Below, piece by piece: positions 27,958 through 37,165 of a stretch of DNA of 64,000 nt (position 1 is its first letter; each line of letters starts with the position of its first letter). Both the position numbers and the translations under genes were made by a program. A model generated the notes under the pieces. The model saw only the letters and a program-made list of their open reading frames with translations, had not been told where the DNA came from and ran no database searches. The DNA is from Bacteroidia bacterium. Lineage in GTDB: Bacteria > Bacteroidota > Bacteroidia > Flavobacteriales > Flavobacteriaceae. The DNA lies in the NCBI GenBank assembly GCA_030428705.1, contig JAUIDI010000002.1, positions 124,001 to 188,000 of the forward strand. Reading direction: 5' to 3'.

Positions 27958-28461
27958 TTATTTTTTATAAGTTTCGTTAGGTGCCGACTTCTTTTTAATC
28001 GGAATCCATATTTCTTCCTCAGATTCAGGGTCATCGTTCTTGTACTTTTCGCCTAAAACTTCAAAATGGGGCCTATTGTCCAAGTCATATGCTGAGTCAG
28101 GCAACCATGTTCCCAATATGTATTGAAATATAGAATTATCGGTATTCAATCCTTTATATTCAAAGACGGCGTAAAGTCCGCCTTGTAAATCGAATCTTTC
28201 CATTTCGGGAGGCACATAATTATAATTGGCTACCTCGACCGCTGCCCATCTTTCAAATTCATTAGTTGGCTTAAAATCAATAAAGTGAGTTGGTTCGTAA
28301 ACGACCAATGAAATCAAATCGTCATTTATGGTGTTGGTAATTTCTTTTCGCTTTGGGCCAAATCTTTTCCAAAGTTCACCAATCCTGTAATCGGCAAAAC
28401 TCATTTTCAAGCATTGACCGATCAACTTCTTGTCATTTATTGTTTCGATTCTTGGCTGCAT
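27958..28461 (-). CDS. GyrI-like / AraC effector-binding domain protein
   Basis: A 167-residue stand-alone GyrI-like domain (SHS2 module, PF06445 or PF14526). The duplicated strand-helix-strand layout shows as IGELWKRFGPKR near residue 28, GLYAVFEYKGLN (about 100) and TWLPDSAYDLDNRPHFEVLG (the last about 125; written here in one motif of 20). There is no AraC-type DNA-binding domain, so it is not a regulator by itself; such domains bind small hydrophobic ligands, and some hydrolyse electrophilic compounds. It is preceded by a hairpin-rich spacer of 128 bases. Confidence 0.85.
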   Translation of the reverse strand: MQPRIETINDKKLIGQCLKMSFADYRIGELWKRFGPKRKEITNTINDDLISLVVYEPTHFIDFKPTNEFERWAAVEVANYNYVPPEMERFDLQGGLYAVFEYKGLNTDNSIFQYILGTWLPDSAYDLDNRPHFEVLGEKYKNDDPESEEEIWIPIKKKSAPNETYKK

Positions 28462-28589
28462 TCTCTTCCTTTTGATTTTTCTGATTGCACCAAATGGTCC
28501 CGTATATGCAAAGTACGGGGTTTTACCCCTCCACTTTTCAACTTGTAACCGACCTTTGTTTTACATTTTATCACTTAAACAGGTTGTCT

Positions 28590-29180
28590 TCATTTACGCT
28601 GGCGTAAAACGTTTTTCCTTTCCCATTTTATTATTCTCAAAGTCCATACAATTACCGCTATCAACAAGAGTATCGAGAAAAATGGATTTTCAAATGTATA
28701 CCTCAAATAAGCTACCGTAAAAGTGGTCAAAATTGCATAACCGCCGATTTGATGAAGATAATTCCAATTTTTGGTGGTCATACGTTTTGAAAAATAAGGG
28801 AAAGATGTAATTAACATTAGCCCGATAAATGAATATGTAATAATTCCGCCAACTAAGGAAATCAAGCTACTTTCAATAAATGGAGGTTCAAAAAAGTGAT
28901 TCTTTGTAACCAAAAGCATTAGATGAAGAAAATGTATAACTGCAAAAGAAATTCCCAAATAACGCCTGTTCGTCAACATCCATTTTGTAATTCCATTTTC
29001 ATAGAACAAAATCAAGGAAGAAGCGGAAAAAGTTATACAGAAAATCAAAAAAGAAAATCGAGCGGAGAATTTCAACAATTCCTGTAACGATTCCAAGTTA
29101 AAGCCATTGATCCCAATGAATATAATAACAAACAAAACAAATGAAACGGTAATGATATATACTAAATTCCATTTATTCAT
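28590..29180 (-). CDS. Ferric reductase-like heme membrane protein
   Basis: A 196-residue protein with about six transmembrane helices. The conserved pattern of ferric reductase-like/MsrQ proteins is visible: RRYLGISFAVIHFLHL (two His on one helix, about residues 91-106) and WNYLHQIGGYA (about 145). These histidines are the likely heme ligands. No flavin or NAD(P)H domain is fused, so electrons must come from another protein. A molybdoprotein MsrP partner is not adjacent, so the msrQ name is not used. Confidence 0.82.
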   Translation of the reverse strand: MNKWNLVYIITVSFVLFVIIFIGINGFNLESLQELLKFSARFSFLIFCITFSASSLILFYENGITKWMLTNRRYLGISFAVIHFLHLMLLVTKNHFFEPPFIESSLISLVGGIITYSFIGLMLITSFPYFSKRMTTKNWNYLHQIGGYAILTTFTVAYLRYTFENPFFSILLLIAVIVWTLRIIKWERKNVLRQRK

Positions 29181-29251
29181 AAAGCTCTTTTTTCGAATGT
29201 TTTACAATGCCCTGCCAAACGCAGTTGGGATGCCTAGCCCCACTTGCCGTT

Positions 29252-30439
29252 TTAGCCTTTGCCATGGGCTTTTTTCATTTCGTTCAATATTTCATTTACT
29301 ATATGCATAAGCTTTCCTCCTGTCTGCCAATCCCCTTGGTTTGTAATAATCGATATTCCGATATTCTTTTCTGGGTAGATGAACATCCAATTTTGCATCC
29401 CATAGGCACCTCCATGATGACTTAAATATGTCCCAAAATCCTCGTCCTCGTTAAGGATCCAGAAATACCCTATTTTATTATCGGGATCCCCGAATATTAT
29501 TTCATTATCGTAAAGTACCTGATGCGTTTTCCGTATTGCCCGATCAGATTTATCCAATTGTAAATCTATATAGTTCAACAGGTCTACTATCGTCGATTTC
29601 CCAGCTCCTGAAGCCCCCCATAATGTAGTACTCATGTAAGGAGTTCTTTTTCCGTTACTACCATAACCGTTCGCTAATTTTTTCTTTTGCCGCTCATTAA
29701 GATTTATTCCCGTATTCGGCATATTCGAAGGAATCAAAATTTTTTCTTTCATAATTTTTTCAAAGGATTTTCCGTATGCTTTCTCTAAAATGTATGCGGC
29801 AAGTTCCGTATCCGCGTTTGAGTATGAAAACCTAGTTCCTGGAACAGTATCTATCTCAACACTTTCCAAGTCTTTTAGGAATTTGTTTTTTGAATAATTA
29901 TTTTCAATTTCCGCAATTCTAAAAGGCAACTCATCATCATTCGCTTCGGTAAATAAATCATTGATACTTTCAGGAAGAAATCGTGGCAATTCACTTGTAT
30001 GGGTAAGCAGATGCCTGATTTTTATGGGATTGCCCTCATATTCCAAGTTATTATACGTAATTCCAATGTACTTTCGAATGTCATCCTCGATCGATAATTT
30101 CCCCTCCATTTCTGCCCGAGCTATTAACGTACCCACGAAAGTTTTGGTCACGGAAGCAATTTCATAAATCGTCTCATCGGTCGGTCGGTTACCCTTTCCT
30201 TTATCCAATTCGCCGTAATGTTTTGTCGACATTTCACCCTTATCATATATCCCGAGCGATAGGGAATTTATCAAAGAATCCATCAAAAGGGTATCGACAC
30301 TTTTATCGATTGAGTTAGTAATTATCTTAATTTTTTGTGCCGATTTCTTTTCCGTTGCCGATCGATTGCAACTTAACAGTAAAACTGAGAATACTATAAA
30401 TAGGGTCGATATCATGATTTTTTTGTGCAATTGTTCCAT
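29252..30439 (-). CDS. Serine hydrolase lipoprotein, beta-lactamase/class C PBP-like
   Basis: A 395-residue protein if started at the ATG at 30439, which gives a lipoprotein signal with lipobox VLLLSC; the frame extends to 30505. The SxxK catalytic motif is SVTK (in EIASVTKTFVG) and the tyrosine motif is YSN (in RFSYSNADTELAAY). A C-terminal HHGGAYGMQN segment fits the third motif. Family members are esterases, peptidases or beta-lactamases; true beta-lactamase activity cannot be claimed. Membrane-anchored in the periplasm (inference). Confidence 0.87.
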   Translation of the reverse strand: MEQLHKKIMISTLFIVFSVLLLSCNRSATEKKSAQKIKIITNSIDKSVDTLLMDSLINSLSLGIYDKGEMSTKHYGELDKGKGNRPTDETIYEIASVTKTFVGTLIARAEMEGKLSIEDDIRKYIGITYNNLEYEGNPIKIRHLLTHTSELPRFLPESINDLFTEANDDELPFRIAEIENNYSKNKFLKDLESVEIDTVPGTRFSYSNADTELAAYILEKAYGKSFEKIMKEKILIPSNMPNTGINLNERQKKKLANGYGSNGKRTPYMSTTLWGASGAGKSTIVDLLNYIDLQLDKSDRAIRKTHQVLYDNEIIFGDPDNKIGYFWILNEDEDFGTYLSHHGGAYGMQNWMFIYPEKNIGISIITNQGDWQTGGKLMHIVNEILNEMKKAHGKG

Positions 30440-30538
30440 ATGGCTTGTGTATGATCGGTTGTTTTGTTTGACACGGAATTTTACAAGCCTATCCATGGCA
30501 GGCAAGCAATTATTTAGGGTTATCTTCGGTTTGTTTTG

Positions 30539-31390
30539 TTAATTTGGTTTAAAAGCAAAGATAGTTTTAGCATCTACCCAGAATATATCCGCTTTATCAC
30601 CACCGAAAGACCTCGTGAAAAAGAAATACTTTCCATCCGGGGTAATACTTCCGTAGGCATCTTCAAATTCGGTGTTTATTTTATCTCCCAAGTTTATCGC
30701 AGCACCCCATGTACCATCTTCTTGTCGAAAAGAGATATACAAATCAGAACTCCCATATCCGCTTTCTCTCTGGTCGTCCCAAATTATATAAGATTCATCA
30801 GGAGCAATAAAAGGGTGGGCATTCCATTTTCCCACGTCAATATCCAAAACTTTGGGTTCTTCATGTACGCCATTTATTAGTCGGGAATAACGAAGTGGAC
30901 CATTTTCACTTGCTTCATCAAAATAATACGTTTTATCTAATGAAGCGGTAAGACGCATAATGCGAAAGTCGTTGAAAGGAGGCTCAAGGTTTTTCACTTC
31001 GGACCACCCAGATTCGGTACGCTCCCTATAGTTTTTTCCCAAATGCATCATATTGCCATCAAAGGAAATAAATGGTTCTCCAGATTTGGATGCTACAACG
31101 GATTCCTTCCATTGACCATTTTTATTCTGAACGACGACCAAGGTGTTATTTTTATATTCGCCTCCTCTTCTACGGAAATAAAACTCCTTTAAATCTGGAG
31201 TAAGGGCATATGCTCCTTCCCTAAATTCTGTCCGAATAATATCGGGGGCGAACAATTCGGGGGTCAAACCTGGTGGTTTTTGACCGAGATAGCGTTCTTC
31301 AATAGTCAGGGAATCACTGTCTTTTACTTTATTATTGCATGCATTAAAAAACAATGTACAAACAAGTATTAAAAAGAAGTTTTTTTTCAT
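30539..31390 (-). CDS. PD40/TolB-type propeller lipoprotein
   Basis: A 283-residue lipoprotein; lipobox LFFNAC follows a hydrophobic stretch. The body shows repeated PD40-like strands: [45 protein letters not shown] and [14 protein letters not shown]. The [15 protein letters not shown] segment is typical of WD40-like periplasmic proteins. Likely a small beta-propeller that binds protein or sugar; no catalytic residues are evident. Confidence 0.82.
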   Translation of the reverse strand: MKKNFFLILVCTLFFNACNNKVKDSDSLTIEERYLGQKPPGLTPELFAPDIIRTEFREGAYALTPDLKEFYFRRRGGEYKNNTLVVVQNKNGQWKESVVASKSGEPFISFDGNMMHLGKNYRERTESGWSEVKNLEPPFNDFRIMRLTASLDKTYYFDEASENGPLRYSRLINGVHEEPKVLDIDVGKWNAHPFIAPDESYIIWDDQRESGYGSSDLYISFRQEDGTWGAAINLGDKINTEFEDAYGSITPDGKYFFFTRSFGGDKADIFWVDAKTIFAFKPN

Positions 31391-31562
31391 TATTTAAATT
31401 TCATAATGTTTTGTAGCGGTCTCGGCTATAAGTAGTCATGGTTTAGCTCTCAACTTTGCAAGTTCACACCAAACTTAAAATCTGCAAGTCCCGATAGTTA
31501 TCGGGATTCAGAAGTAGACGAGAACAAGCAATTACTTAAAGTCATTGTTGGCGGTTCGTTTT
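31391..31562 (-). repeat. Hairpin-rich intergenic spacer, possible dispersed repeat
   Basis: At 31489-31506 TCCCGATA and TATCGGGA form an 8-bp stem around GT. Around it lie two GCAAGT-type words (31457-31463 and 31484-31489) and, on the minus strand, the edges CGCCAACAATGAC and CCGAGACCGC. From memory, this layout recurs as a dispersed spacer repeat in Flavobacteria; only one clear copy is in the window. Confidence 0.4.
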
Positions 31563-31952
31563 TTATTTCGCTTTTAAAATCCACTCGTTTACAATTGATG
31601 TCAAGTCCGCCTTTCCATTCTTAATTTCTGACATATTTTTGAACGTTACAATCGCTCTGTCATTCTCTTTCCAAGATAAAAGATTTGAATCGGTCTGTAT
31701 AATTCTTTCTTTTGGTTGTTCCTGTTTCTTTGCCCCACGATGAAATATCAATTGGATTTGTTTCGGTGGTTGAATTTTCATTGTTATTCGGTCATTATCT
31801 TCATAACAATAATTCGGTCCGTTCCATTTTATATTTTCCGTTAAGCCATTAATAGCATTTATTATTATATGACGTAAATTTTCAATTTCATCTCGCAATG
31901 GATGATTCAATCCGTCAAGAAATTCAGAAACTTCTTTATTTAATTTGTCCAT
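31563..31952 (-). CDS. DUF1801 domain protein
   Basis: A 129-residue DUF1801 protein of the sub-type with a conserved NIKWNGPNYCYEDNDRIT segment (about residues 39-56) and IQLIFHRGAKK. It differs strongly from the copy at 26694, so the two are not a recent duplication. Single gene with a hairpin-rich spacer downstream. Function unknown. Confidence 0.84.
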   Translation of the reverse strand: MDKLNKEVSEFLDGLNHPLRDEIENLRHIIINAINGLTENIKWNGPNYCYEDNDRITMKIQPPKQIQLIFHRGAKKQEQPKERIIQTDSNLLSWKENDRAIVTFKNMSEIKNGKADLTSIVNEWILKAK

Positions 31953-32056
31953 ATTTTGCGTTTAAATGACCTCCAAAATAGGTCATAACAGCATACTGTA
32001 AATCTCTTATAAAATAGTATCGATTACAAGTATACTAATCAAAAAGCGGGGAAAAC

Positions 32057-34333
32057 TTATTGCTTGATAACCCTATAGAATCCGATTCGTTTTTCCGGTG
32101 TTCGAACCTGTAGGAAATAGATTCCGGCAGGTTGGCCTAAAAGATCAAAAGTAATCGTATCGGTCAGGGTAAACTTCTTTGAGGAAACTTGCACCCTATT
32201 CGGGGTCAATACCTCAACCAACAGTTCATCATATACCTGATCAAGCAGGATATTGACCTCGCTATCCGTAGGGTTTGGATAAAGTATGCCATCCATTTCT
32301 GGCAATTCGTTTTTTAAGGGCAATTCGGTCATGGTATAATCCGGACCAGGTTGGTTACAACTGCTTACCGGTGGTTCATCGGCAAAACCGTCGGCATCAA
32401 CATCGAGATACCAAAGGGCCTCAGCATTCACGGAGGCATCATTGTCATCGCAATCCGTGGTCGGCAAAACCGTATTTGTGTAACCCGGACCGGGACTCTG
32501 ACAGCTCTCGACGGTTCCGGATTGTGCAAAACCATCGCCGTCGGCATCCAAATACCAAGTGGACGATGCGTTCACACTGCCATCGTTGTCGTCACAGTCC
32601 GTGGCCGGTAAGACCGTGTTGGTGTAACCCGGACCGGGACTTTGGCAGCTCTCCACCGTTTCGGATTGTGCAAAACCATCGCCGTCGGCGTCCAAATACC
32701 AAGTGGTCGACGCGTTCACACTGGCATCGTTGTCATCACAGTCCGTGGCCGGCAAGACCGTATTCGTGTAACCCGGACCGGGACTTTGGCAGCTCTCCAC
32801 CGTTTCGGAATGCGCGAAGCCATCGCCATCCGCATCCAAGTACCAAACCGTATTCGGATTGATTGTGGCATCATTGTCGTTACAATCCGTTGTTGGTAAC
32901 ACTGTAGTTGTATATCCCGTTCCGGGACTAGTTGGGCTTACAACCGTATCAGCATGTGCATAACCGTCACCGTCGGCATCGAGATACCAAGTCTGATCGG
33001 GGGTCTCGTTTCTAGAAATCACCAAAGTTATACTCTTGTTGAAGCCAATAGCATTGCCCTCCGCATCGGTCTGTGTGGTGCTTCCATTTCCACTATCGGG
33101 ATGTTGAATCGACATGAATAGAAATCGATTATCGGGCGAAAAAGTAATCCCCGTTGGCTCGGAGCCGATAGGGGTACGGCCAAAGATTTTGACTTTAGGG
33201 CTGTTTTGACTATGTCCGTTTTCAACGACCCAAATATAGTTCTGGTAATCATCGGCATCTTGCATCACCCAAAGATTGCCTTGGGTATCGAATGCAAGAT
33301 TATCAGGGCCATGGCCCCATGGAACTACGGAAGTACCATTTTCATGTGTAATCGAATAAGAAGCATTCCCCACATAGGTCTCCATATTAGATACGGTCAT
33401 GCCAGATATCGGGTCCGAATCTTGAAACCGATAAACCCGGTTCTCGTTTTTGACCGCAAAGTAGATCCAACCATCGGGACCGATTTCAACATCTTCTATC
33501 CCATTAAAAACCGTTGCCCCTACATCGGCACTTTGTTGAACAGTCGTATTCTGTTCTTCTTGGGTGGTATTGTTCAGTAAAACCCAACTGCCCGAACCGT
33601 TTTTAGAGCCGCTATAAACATACAAATTGCCACTGCTCAAATCTTGGGCGTTATCTGCCACAAACTTATAGAGGTAACCAACGGTAGCATCGGCACCCTG
33701 ATAAACCGTCCGCTGGTTACTGTGAACGATGGCATTTTCATGTTTGAAATTGCCCAAAGCCCATAATTTATCCGCCCCGTTATTGCCCCCGGGCTGGTCG
33801 ATTACCGTTTTGGTCACGGGATCGATCTCTATCGCCCACCCCAAGTCATGGTAACCATCGACATTCACATCTATAGGAAAACCAAAACGATCCTGTAATT
33901 CAATACTGGTATATTCTTCACAGGTGATAATTGTGTTCCAAGGAGTAACCGTACCGGAGCAATTGGCAGAGGTACCCACAACTGCACTAAAATCAACGGC
34001 CTCTGATCTTGTCGTTTGCCAAAGTCCCGTGCCAGGGTTATAATTAATGTCAAGAATCGCCACTCCGCCCTGAACCTCCTCGGCGTTGATTGCCAAATAT
34101 CCATTTTCACTACTACCGTTTATGGGTACATATCCCGTAAAATCATTTTTGTCTTTTAACGTACCGCCTTGGGTCAGTACATCGCCCGTTTCGATAATCT
34201 TCTGAAAGCGGTGTGTAGCGGGAATGATAAAATCGGTATTCTGAGCACCGGGAGGCACCGAAACGAAGTCCCCGATCTGCTGTGCATATACACCAACCGA
34301 AAGCAGTAAAAAAGGAAAAATTCTAAAGGTCAT
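32057..34333 (-). CDS. Secreted PhoX-like phosphatase (DUF839) with repeat region and type A T9SS signal
   Basis: A 758-residue protein. Signal peptide: FLLLSVGVYAQ. Residues about 30-450 resemble PhoX-type alkaline phosphatases (DUF839): WNTIITCEEY, IDPVTKTVIDQPGG, WVMQDADDYQNY and GITFSPDNRFLFMSIQHP, a Ca/Fe-dependent propeller in characterised members. Next come five 48-residue units, each starting WYLDxDxDGxA and holding acidic Ca-binding-like TDCxDND. The final 75 residues are a type A T9SS domain (LYPNPTDSEVNI, GIYFLQV). It may release phosphate outside the cell; no phosphate-type operator is evident. Confidence 0.87.
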   Translation of the reverse strand: MTFRIFPFLLLSVGVYAQQIGDFVSVPPGAQNTDFIIPATHRFQKIIETGDVLTQGGTLKDKNDFTGYVPINGSSENGYLAINAEEVQGGVAILDINYNPGTGLWQTTRSEAVDFSAVVGTSANCSGTVTPWNTIITCEEYTSIELQDRFGFPIDVNVDGYHDLGWAIEIDPVTKTVIDQPGGNNGADKLWALGNFKHENAIVHSNQRTVYQGADATVGYLYKFVADNAQDLSSGNLYVYSGSKNGSGSWVLLNNTTQEEQNTTVQQSADVGATVFNGIEDVEIGPDGWIYFAVKNENRVYRFQDSDPISGMTVSNMETYVGNASYSITHENGTSVVPWGHGPDNLAFDTQGNLWVMQDADDYQNYIWVVENGHSQNSPKVKIFGRTPIGSEPTGITFSPDNRFLFMSIQHPDSGNGSTTQTDAEGNAIGFNKSITLVISRNETPDQTWYLDADGDGYAHADTVVSPTSPGTGYTTTVLPTTDCNDNDATINPNTVWYLDADGDGFAHSETVESCQSPGPGYTNTVLPATDCDDNDASVNASTTWYLDADGDGFAQSETVESCQSPGPGYTNTVLPATDCDDNDGSVNASSTWYLDADGDGFAQSGTVESCQSPGPGYTNTVLPTTDCDDNDASVNAEALWYLDVDADGFADEPPVSSCNQPGPDYTMTELPLKNELPEMDGILYPNPTDSEVNILLDQVYDELLVEVLTPNRVQVSSKKFTLTDTITFDLLGQPAGIYFLQVRTPEKRIGFYRVIKQ
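32414..32989 (-). repeat. Four full 144-bp tandem units in the PhoX-like gene
   Basis: The Trp codon that opens each unit occurs at exactly 144-base steps: 32989, 32845, 32701, 32557 and 32413. Units 32702-32845, 32558-32701 and 32414-32557 are nearly identical in DNA; 32846-32989 is diverged, and a fifth, partial unit runs left from 32413 to about 32290. Confidence 0.95.
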
Positions 34334-34478
34334 AGCACATCATTTTACAGGAAAACGTGTTGTGGTGATACCTGTTCAGTTACCTGATTTCCACGAATTT
34401 ATGCAAAACATCCGCGGAAAGAACCAAAAATTCGATGTGGAACCCGATATAAAGGCCACTTTACCAATCAAGAAAGAC

Positions 34479-35126
34479 TTAATCAGCGCGCTTGGCGACC
34501 GTGGCAAATTGAAGGTAGAACATATCCATCGCCGTGAACAAAAAAGGAATATTGTAGAGATAGGGCTTTAGGGACCCTGTTCTGTTAATCCCTTCGTGCC
34601 GTACTATTTCGAAACCTAGCCTGCGGTACATGTTCGCAATACTGCTCTTGGTAAAAAAGCGCAAATGGGTCTTATCGAAAATACCATGGCCTTCATATTC
34701 GAACTTTTTTTGGAGTACGATCTTCTTAAAAGCATCATGATAACGGATATTGGGGATGGAACTAATTACAACACCTCGATCAGTAAGCTTGTTCCTCAAA
34801 GTGGCCAATACCGAATAGGGATCCACCAAATGCTCCAGAACATCATTGCAATAAATGGCATCGAAATAATTGTCGGGTAGCCCGTCCAAAAAATCCTCAC
34901 ATGGCCCAATGCATACTTTGTCCAATATTTTTTGTGCCTGCTTGCCTGGTTCCGGCATCAACTCAATACCCCAGGCCTCAAGGCCTTCCCTTTGTTTGAT
35001 ATGTGCGGCAAAAGTGCCTTCACCACAACCAACATCCAATAGTGTTTTGCATCCCGGCGGGAGATAGGCCAACATTTCCGGTCGAACATGGTTGTAATAG
35101 TCGTCGGCTTTGTTCTCGTAGTCCAT
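34479..35126 (-). CDS. Class I SAM-dependent methyltransferase
   Basis: A 215-residue methyltransferase of the UbiE/Methyltransf_23 type. Motif I is LLDVGCGEGTFAAHI (about residues 27-41), the motif II region is GIELMPEPG, and the motif III region is CNDVLEHLVDPYS (about 92). The C-terminal HGIFDKTHLRFFTKSS is typical of methyltransferases that act on O-antigen or lipid-linked intermediates. The gene starts 9 bases after guaB ends and is probably co-transcribed with it, though a functional link is not obvious. Confidence 0.87.
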   Translation of the reverse strand: MDYENKADDYYNHVRPEMLAYLPPGCKTLLDVGCGEGTFAAHIKQREGLEAWGIELMPEPGKQAQKILDKVCIGPCEDFLDGLPDNYFDAIYCNDVLEHLVDPYSVLATLRNKLTDRGVVISSIPNIRYHDAFKKIVLQKKFEYEGHGIFDKTHLRFFTKSSIANMYRRLGFEIVRHEGINRTGSLKPYLYNIPFLFTAMDMFYLQFATVAKRAD

Positions 35127-35135
35127 GTAAGTGTA

Positions 35136-36608
35136 TTATCGACTATAGTTCGGAGACTCTTTGGTAATGGTCACATCATGGGGATGGCTTTCATTGATAC
35201 CGCTCGCAGTAATCTTTATGAACCGGCCCGATTCTTGTAGTGTGGCGATGTCTTTGGCACCACAATAACCCATACCGGCCCGTAGTCCGCCGACGAATTG
35301 ATGGATGCTCTCATTAAGTTCACCTTTATACGGTACACGCCCAACAATACCTTCAGGCACTAGCTTTTTAATATCGTCTTCGACATCTTGAAAATAACGG
35401 TCTTTTGAACCTTGTTTCATGGCTTCAACGGAGCCCATTCCTCGGTACGATTTGAACTTTCGTCCTTCATAGATAATGGTCTCGCCAGGAGATTCCTTGG
35501 TACCCGCCAGCAATGATCCGAGCATTACGGTATCCGCTCCAGCGGCAATGGCCTTGGGGATATCTCCCGTATACCGGATTCCACCATCCGCGATAACGGG
35601 AACCCCGGTTCCTTTTATGGCCGCGGCGACTTCCAAGACAGCCGAGAATTGTGGAAATCCAACTCCGGCGACGACCCGGGTGGTACAAATAGACCCCGGA
35701 CCTATTCCTACTTTTACGGCATCGGCCCCCGCCTCGACCAAATATTTGGCAGCTTCTCCAGTGGCGATATTACCCACGATGACTTCAAGGTCGGGGAATT
35801 TCTTTTTGACTTCCTTTAAAACCGAAACAACCCCTTTTGTATGCCCGTGTGCGGTATCGATTACGATGGCATCGACCCCGGCATTGACCAACGCCGCTGC
35901 CCTTTCGACCGCATCACCCGTTACGCCCAGTGCGGCGGCCACGCGCAAACGACCGAATCGGTCTTTATTGGCAATCGGTTTTTGCGTTAATTTTGTAATA
36001 TCCCTAAAGGTAATCAGGCCGACCAGCTTGTAATTTTTATCAACTACGGGAAGTTTCTCTATCTTGTTTTCTTGAAGAATATCCTCCGCCTCGGCCAAAG
36101 AGGTTCCCTCTCCGACCGTAACCAGATTCTCGGATGTCATGACTTCGGATAACGGTCGATCGTTATTTTTTTCAAAACGCAAATCCCTGTTCGTGACTAT
36201 CCCTAACAGCTTTCCTTTATCATCAACTATGGGAATACCGCCAATACTAAATTCGGCCATATTCGCCTTTGCATCGCGAACAAGGGCATCGGCCGGTAGG
36301 GTAACGGGATCTAAGATCATTCCGCTTTCGGCTCTTTTGACCTTTCTGACCTTCAGGGCCTGCTGCTCAATGGTCATGTTTTTGTGCAACACCCCGATAC
36401 CACCTTCTTGGGCGATGGCAATAGCCATTCGCGATTCGGTCACGGTGTCCATGGCCGCCGAGACAATGGGCACGTTGATCGTGATATTTCGTGTGAATTT
36501 TGTTTGAATGTTTACCTCGCGGGGCAATACTTCGGAAAAGGCCGGAACAAGGAGTACGTCGTCATATGTGAGACCTTCTCCAAGGATTTTATCAAGGTGG
36601 GCTTGCAT
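35136..36608 (-). CDS. guaB: IMP dehydrogenase
   Basis: This 490-residue enzyme makes XMP from IMP with NAD, the first committed step to GMP. The N-terminal [18 protein letters not shown] is family-typical. Two CBS domains lie at about residues 100-210 and are complete. The catalytic loop is [17 protein letters not shown] with the reactive Cys (about residue 308). The mobile flap holds YRGMGS. It has its own -7 box at 36632. Confidence 0.97.
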   Translation of the reverse strand: MQAHLDKILGEGLTYDDVLLVPAFSEVLPREVNIQTKFTRNITINVPIVSAAMDTVTESRMAIAIAQEGGIGVLHKNMTIEQQALKVRKVKRAESGMILDPVTLPADALVRDAKANMAEFSIGGIPIVDDKGKLLGIVTNRDLRFEKNNDRPLSEVMTSENLVTVGEGTSLAEAEDILQENKIEKLPVVDKNYKLVGLITFRDITKLTQKPIANKDRFGRLRVAAALGVTGDAVERAAALVNAGVDAIVIDTAHGHTKGVVSVLKEVKKKFPDLEVIVGNIATGEAAKYLVEAGADAVKVGIGPGSICTTRVVAGVGFPQFSAVLEVAAAIKGTGVPVIADGGIRYTGDIPKAIAAGADTVMLGSLLAGTKESPGETIIYEGRKFKSYRGMGSVEAMKQGSKDRYFQDVEDDIKKLVPEGIVGRVPYKGELNESIHQFVGGLRAGMGYCGAKDIATLQESGRFIKITASGINESHPHDVTITKESPNYSR

Positions 36609-36631
36609 GGCAATTAAGGATTAATTGCGTG

Positions 36632-36639
36632 CAAATATA
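36632..36639 (-). promoter_or_regulatory. guaB -7 box TATATTTG
   Basis: TATATTTG on the minus strand, 24 bases before the guaB ATG, in the 50-base gap after the membrane-protein gene. It shows that guaB need not depend on the upstream operon. Confidence 0.6.
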
Positions 36640-36658
36640 GTGTTTTTTGAGGCAGCTT

Positions 36659-37165
36659 TTACACCTGTTCAAAAGTCTTCGGACTATTTAAAGATTGGCT
36701 CAGTACCAATATGGCAGAAACCGCAAAAGTGGCGGTCATCAACATCCCTGAAAACATAACGATGTACTTCATCCAAAGCACACCGGACCACAACAGGTAA
36801 ATACCCCCGAAGGTCAATATAACGGAGAAAAAAGGTTCAACGGTCAAAAACAGTTTCAACTTTTTGGAGGCCTTGGTAATCCAGACCAGACCACCCAATA
36901 AAAAGAAAATCAACGACATTGAAAGAATATGGGTATGGACGATCGTCAACATTTCCCTTTCACTCTTTTTGAACTTCATGACCTCTGCCCCTTCATCTTC
37001 TTCATTGCCCAAATAGTTTTCTTCCATTCCCACGGGATCTGTGCTACCGGTCTCCGAAACAAAGAACAGCCCGGTAAAAAATCCGATGGAAAGAACAATT
37101 ACAAAGCAAGCGACAAAGACCCTGATTTCCATGGGAAAAGTACCCAAAAGCCCGTTGTACCGCAT
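36659..37165 (-). CDS. Four-helix membrane protein of the porin/flavin operon
   Basis: Not recognised as a named family. The 168-residue product has four hydrophobic helices: VFVACFVIVLSIGFFTGLFF, then one starting after IVHTHILSMS, one with ILTFGGIYLLWSGVLWMKY, and one with MTATFAVSAILVL. The acidic loop between helix 1 and 2 is periplasmic by charge. The HTH pair at the start of helix 2 could bind heme or metal. Its ATG overlaps the stop of the FMN-binding gene as TAATG, so translation is coupled and the two proteins probably act together. Confidence 0.7.
   Translation of the reverse strand: MRYNGLLGTFPMEIRVFVACFVIVLSIGFFTGLFFVSETGSTDPVGMEENYLGNEEDEGAEVMKFKKSEREMLTIVHTHILSMSLIFFLLGGLVWITKASKKLKLFLTVEPFFSVILTFGGIYLLWSGVLWMKYIVMFSGMLMTATFAVSAILVLSQSLNSPKTFEQV

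Noticed and set aside
28590-29180. msrQ assignment
   Set aside because: No msrP neighbour and the fold alone does not separate MsrQ from other ferric reductase-like proteins.
29252-30439. Beta-lactamase resistance gene
   Set aside because: SxxK and YxN motifs are shared by esterases and peptidases; nothing specific for antibiotic hydrolysis is visible.
32275-32862. Open frame of 195 codons on the plus strand
   Set aside because: It is the antisense of the 144-bp repeat array; the composition (Arg, His and Cys rich) follows from the repeats and no start or promoter supports it.
32290-32989. CRISPR array
   Set aside because: Repeats of 144 bases without spacers, in frame within a protein gene.
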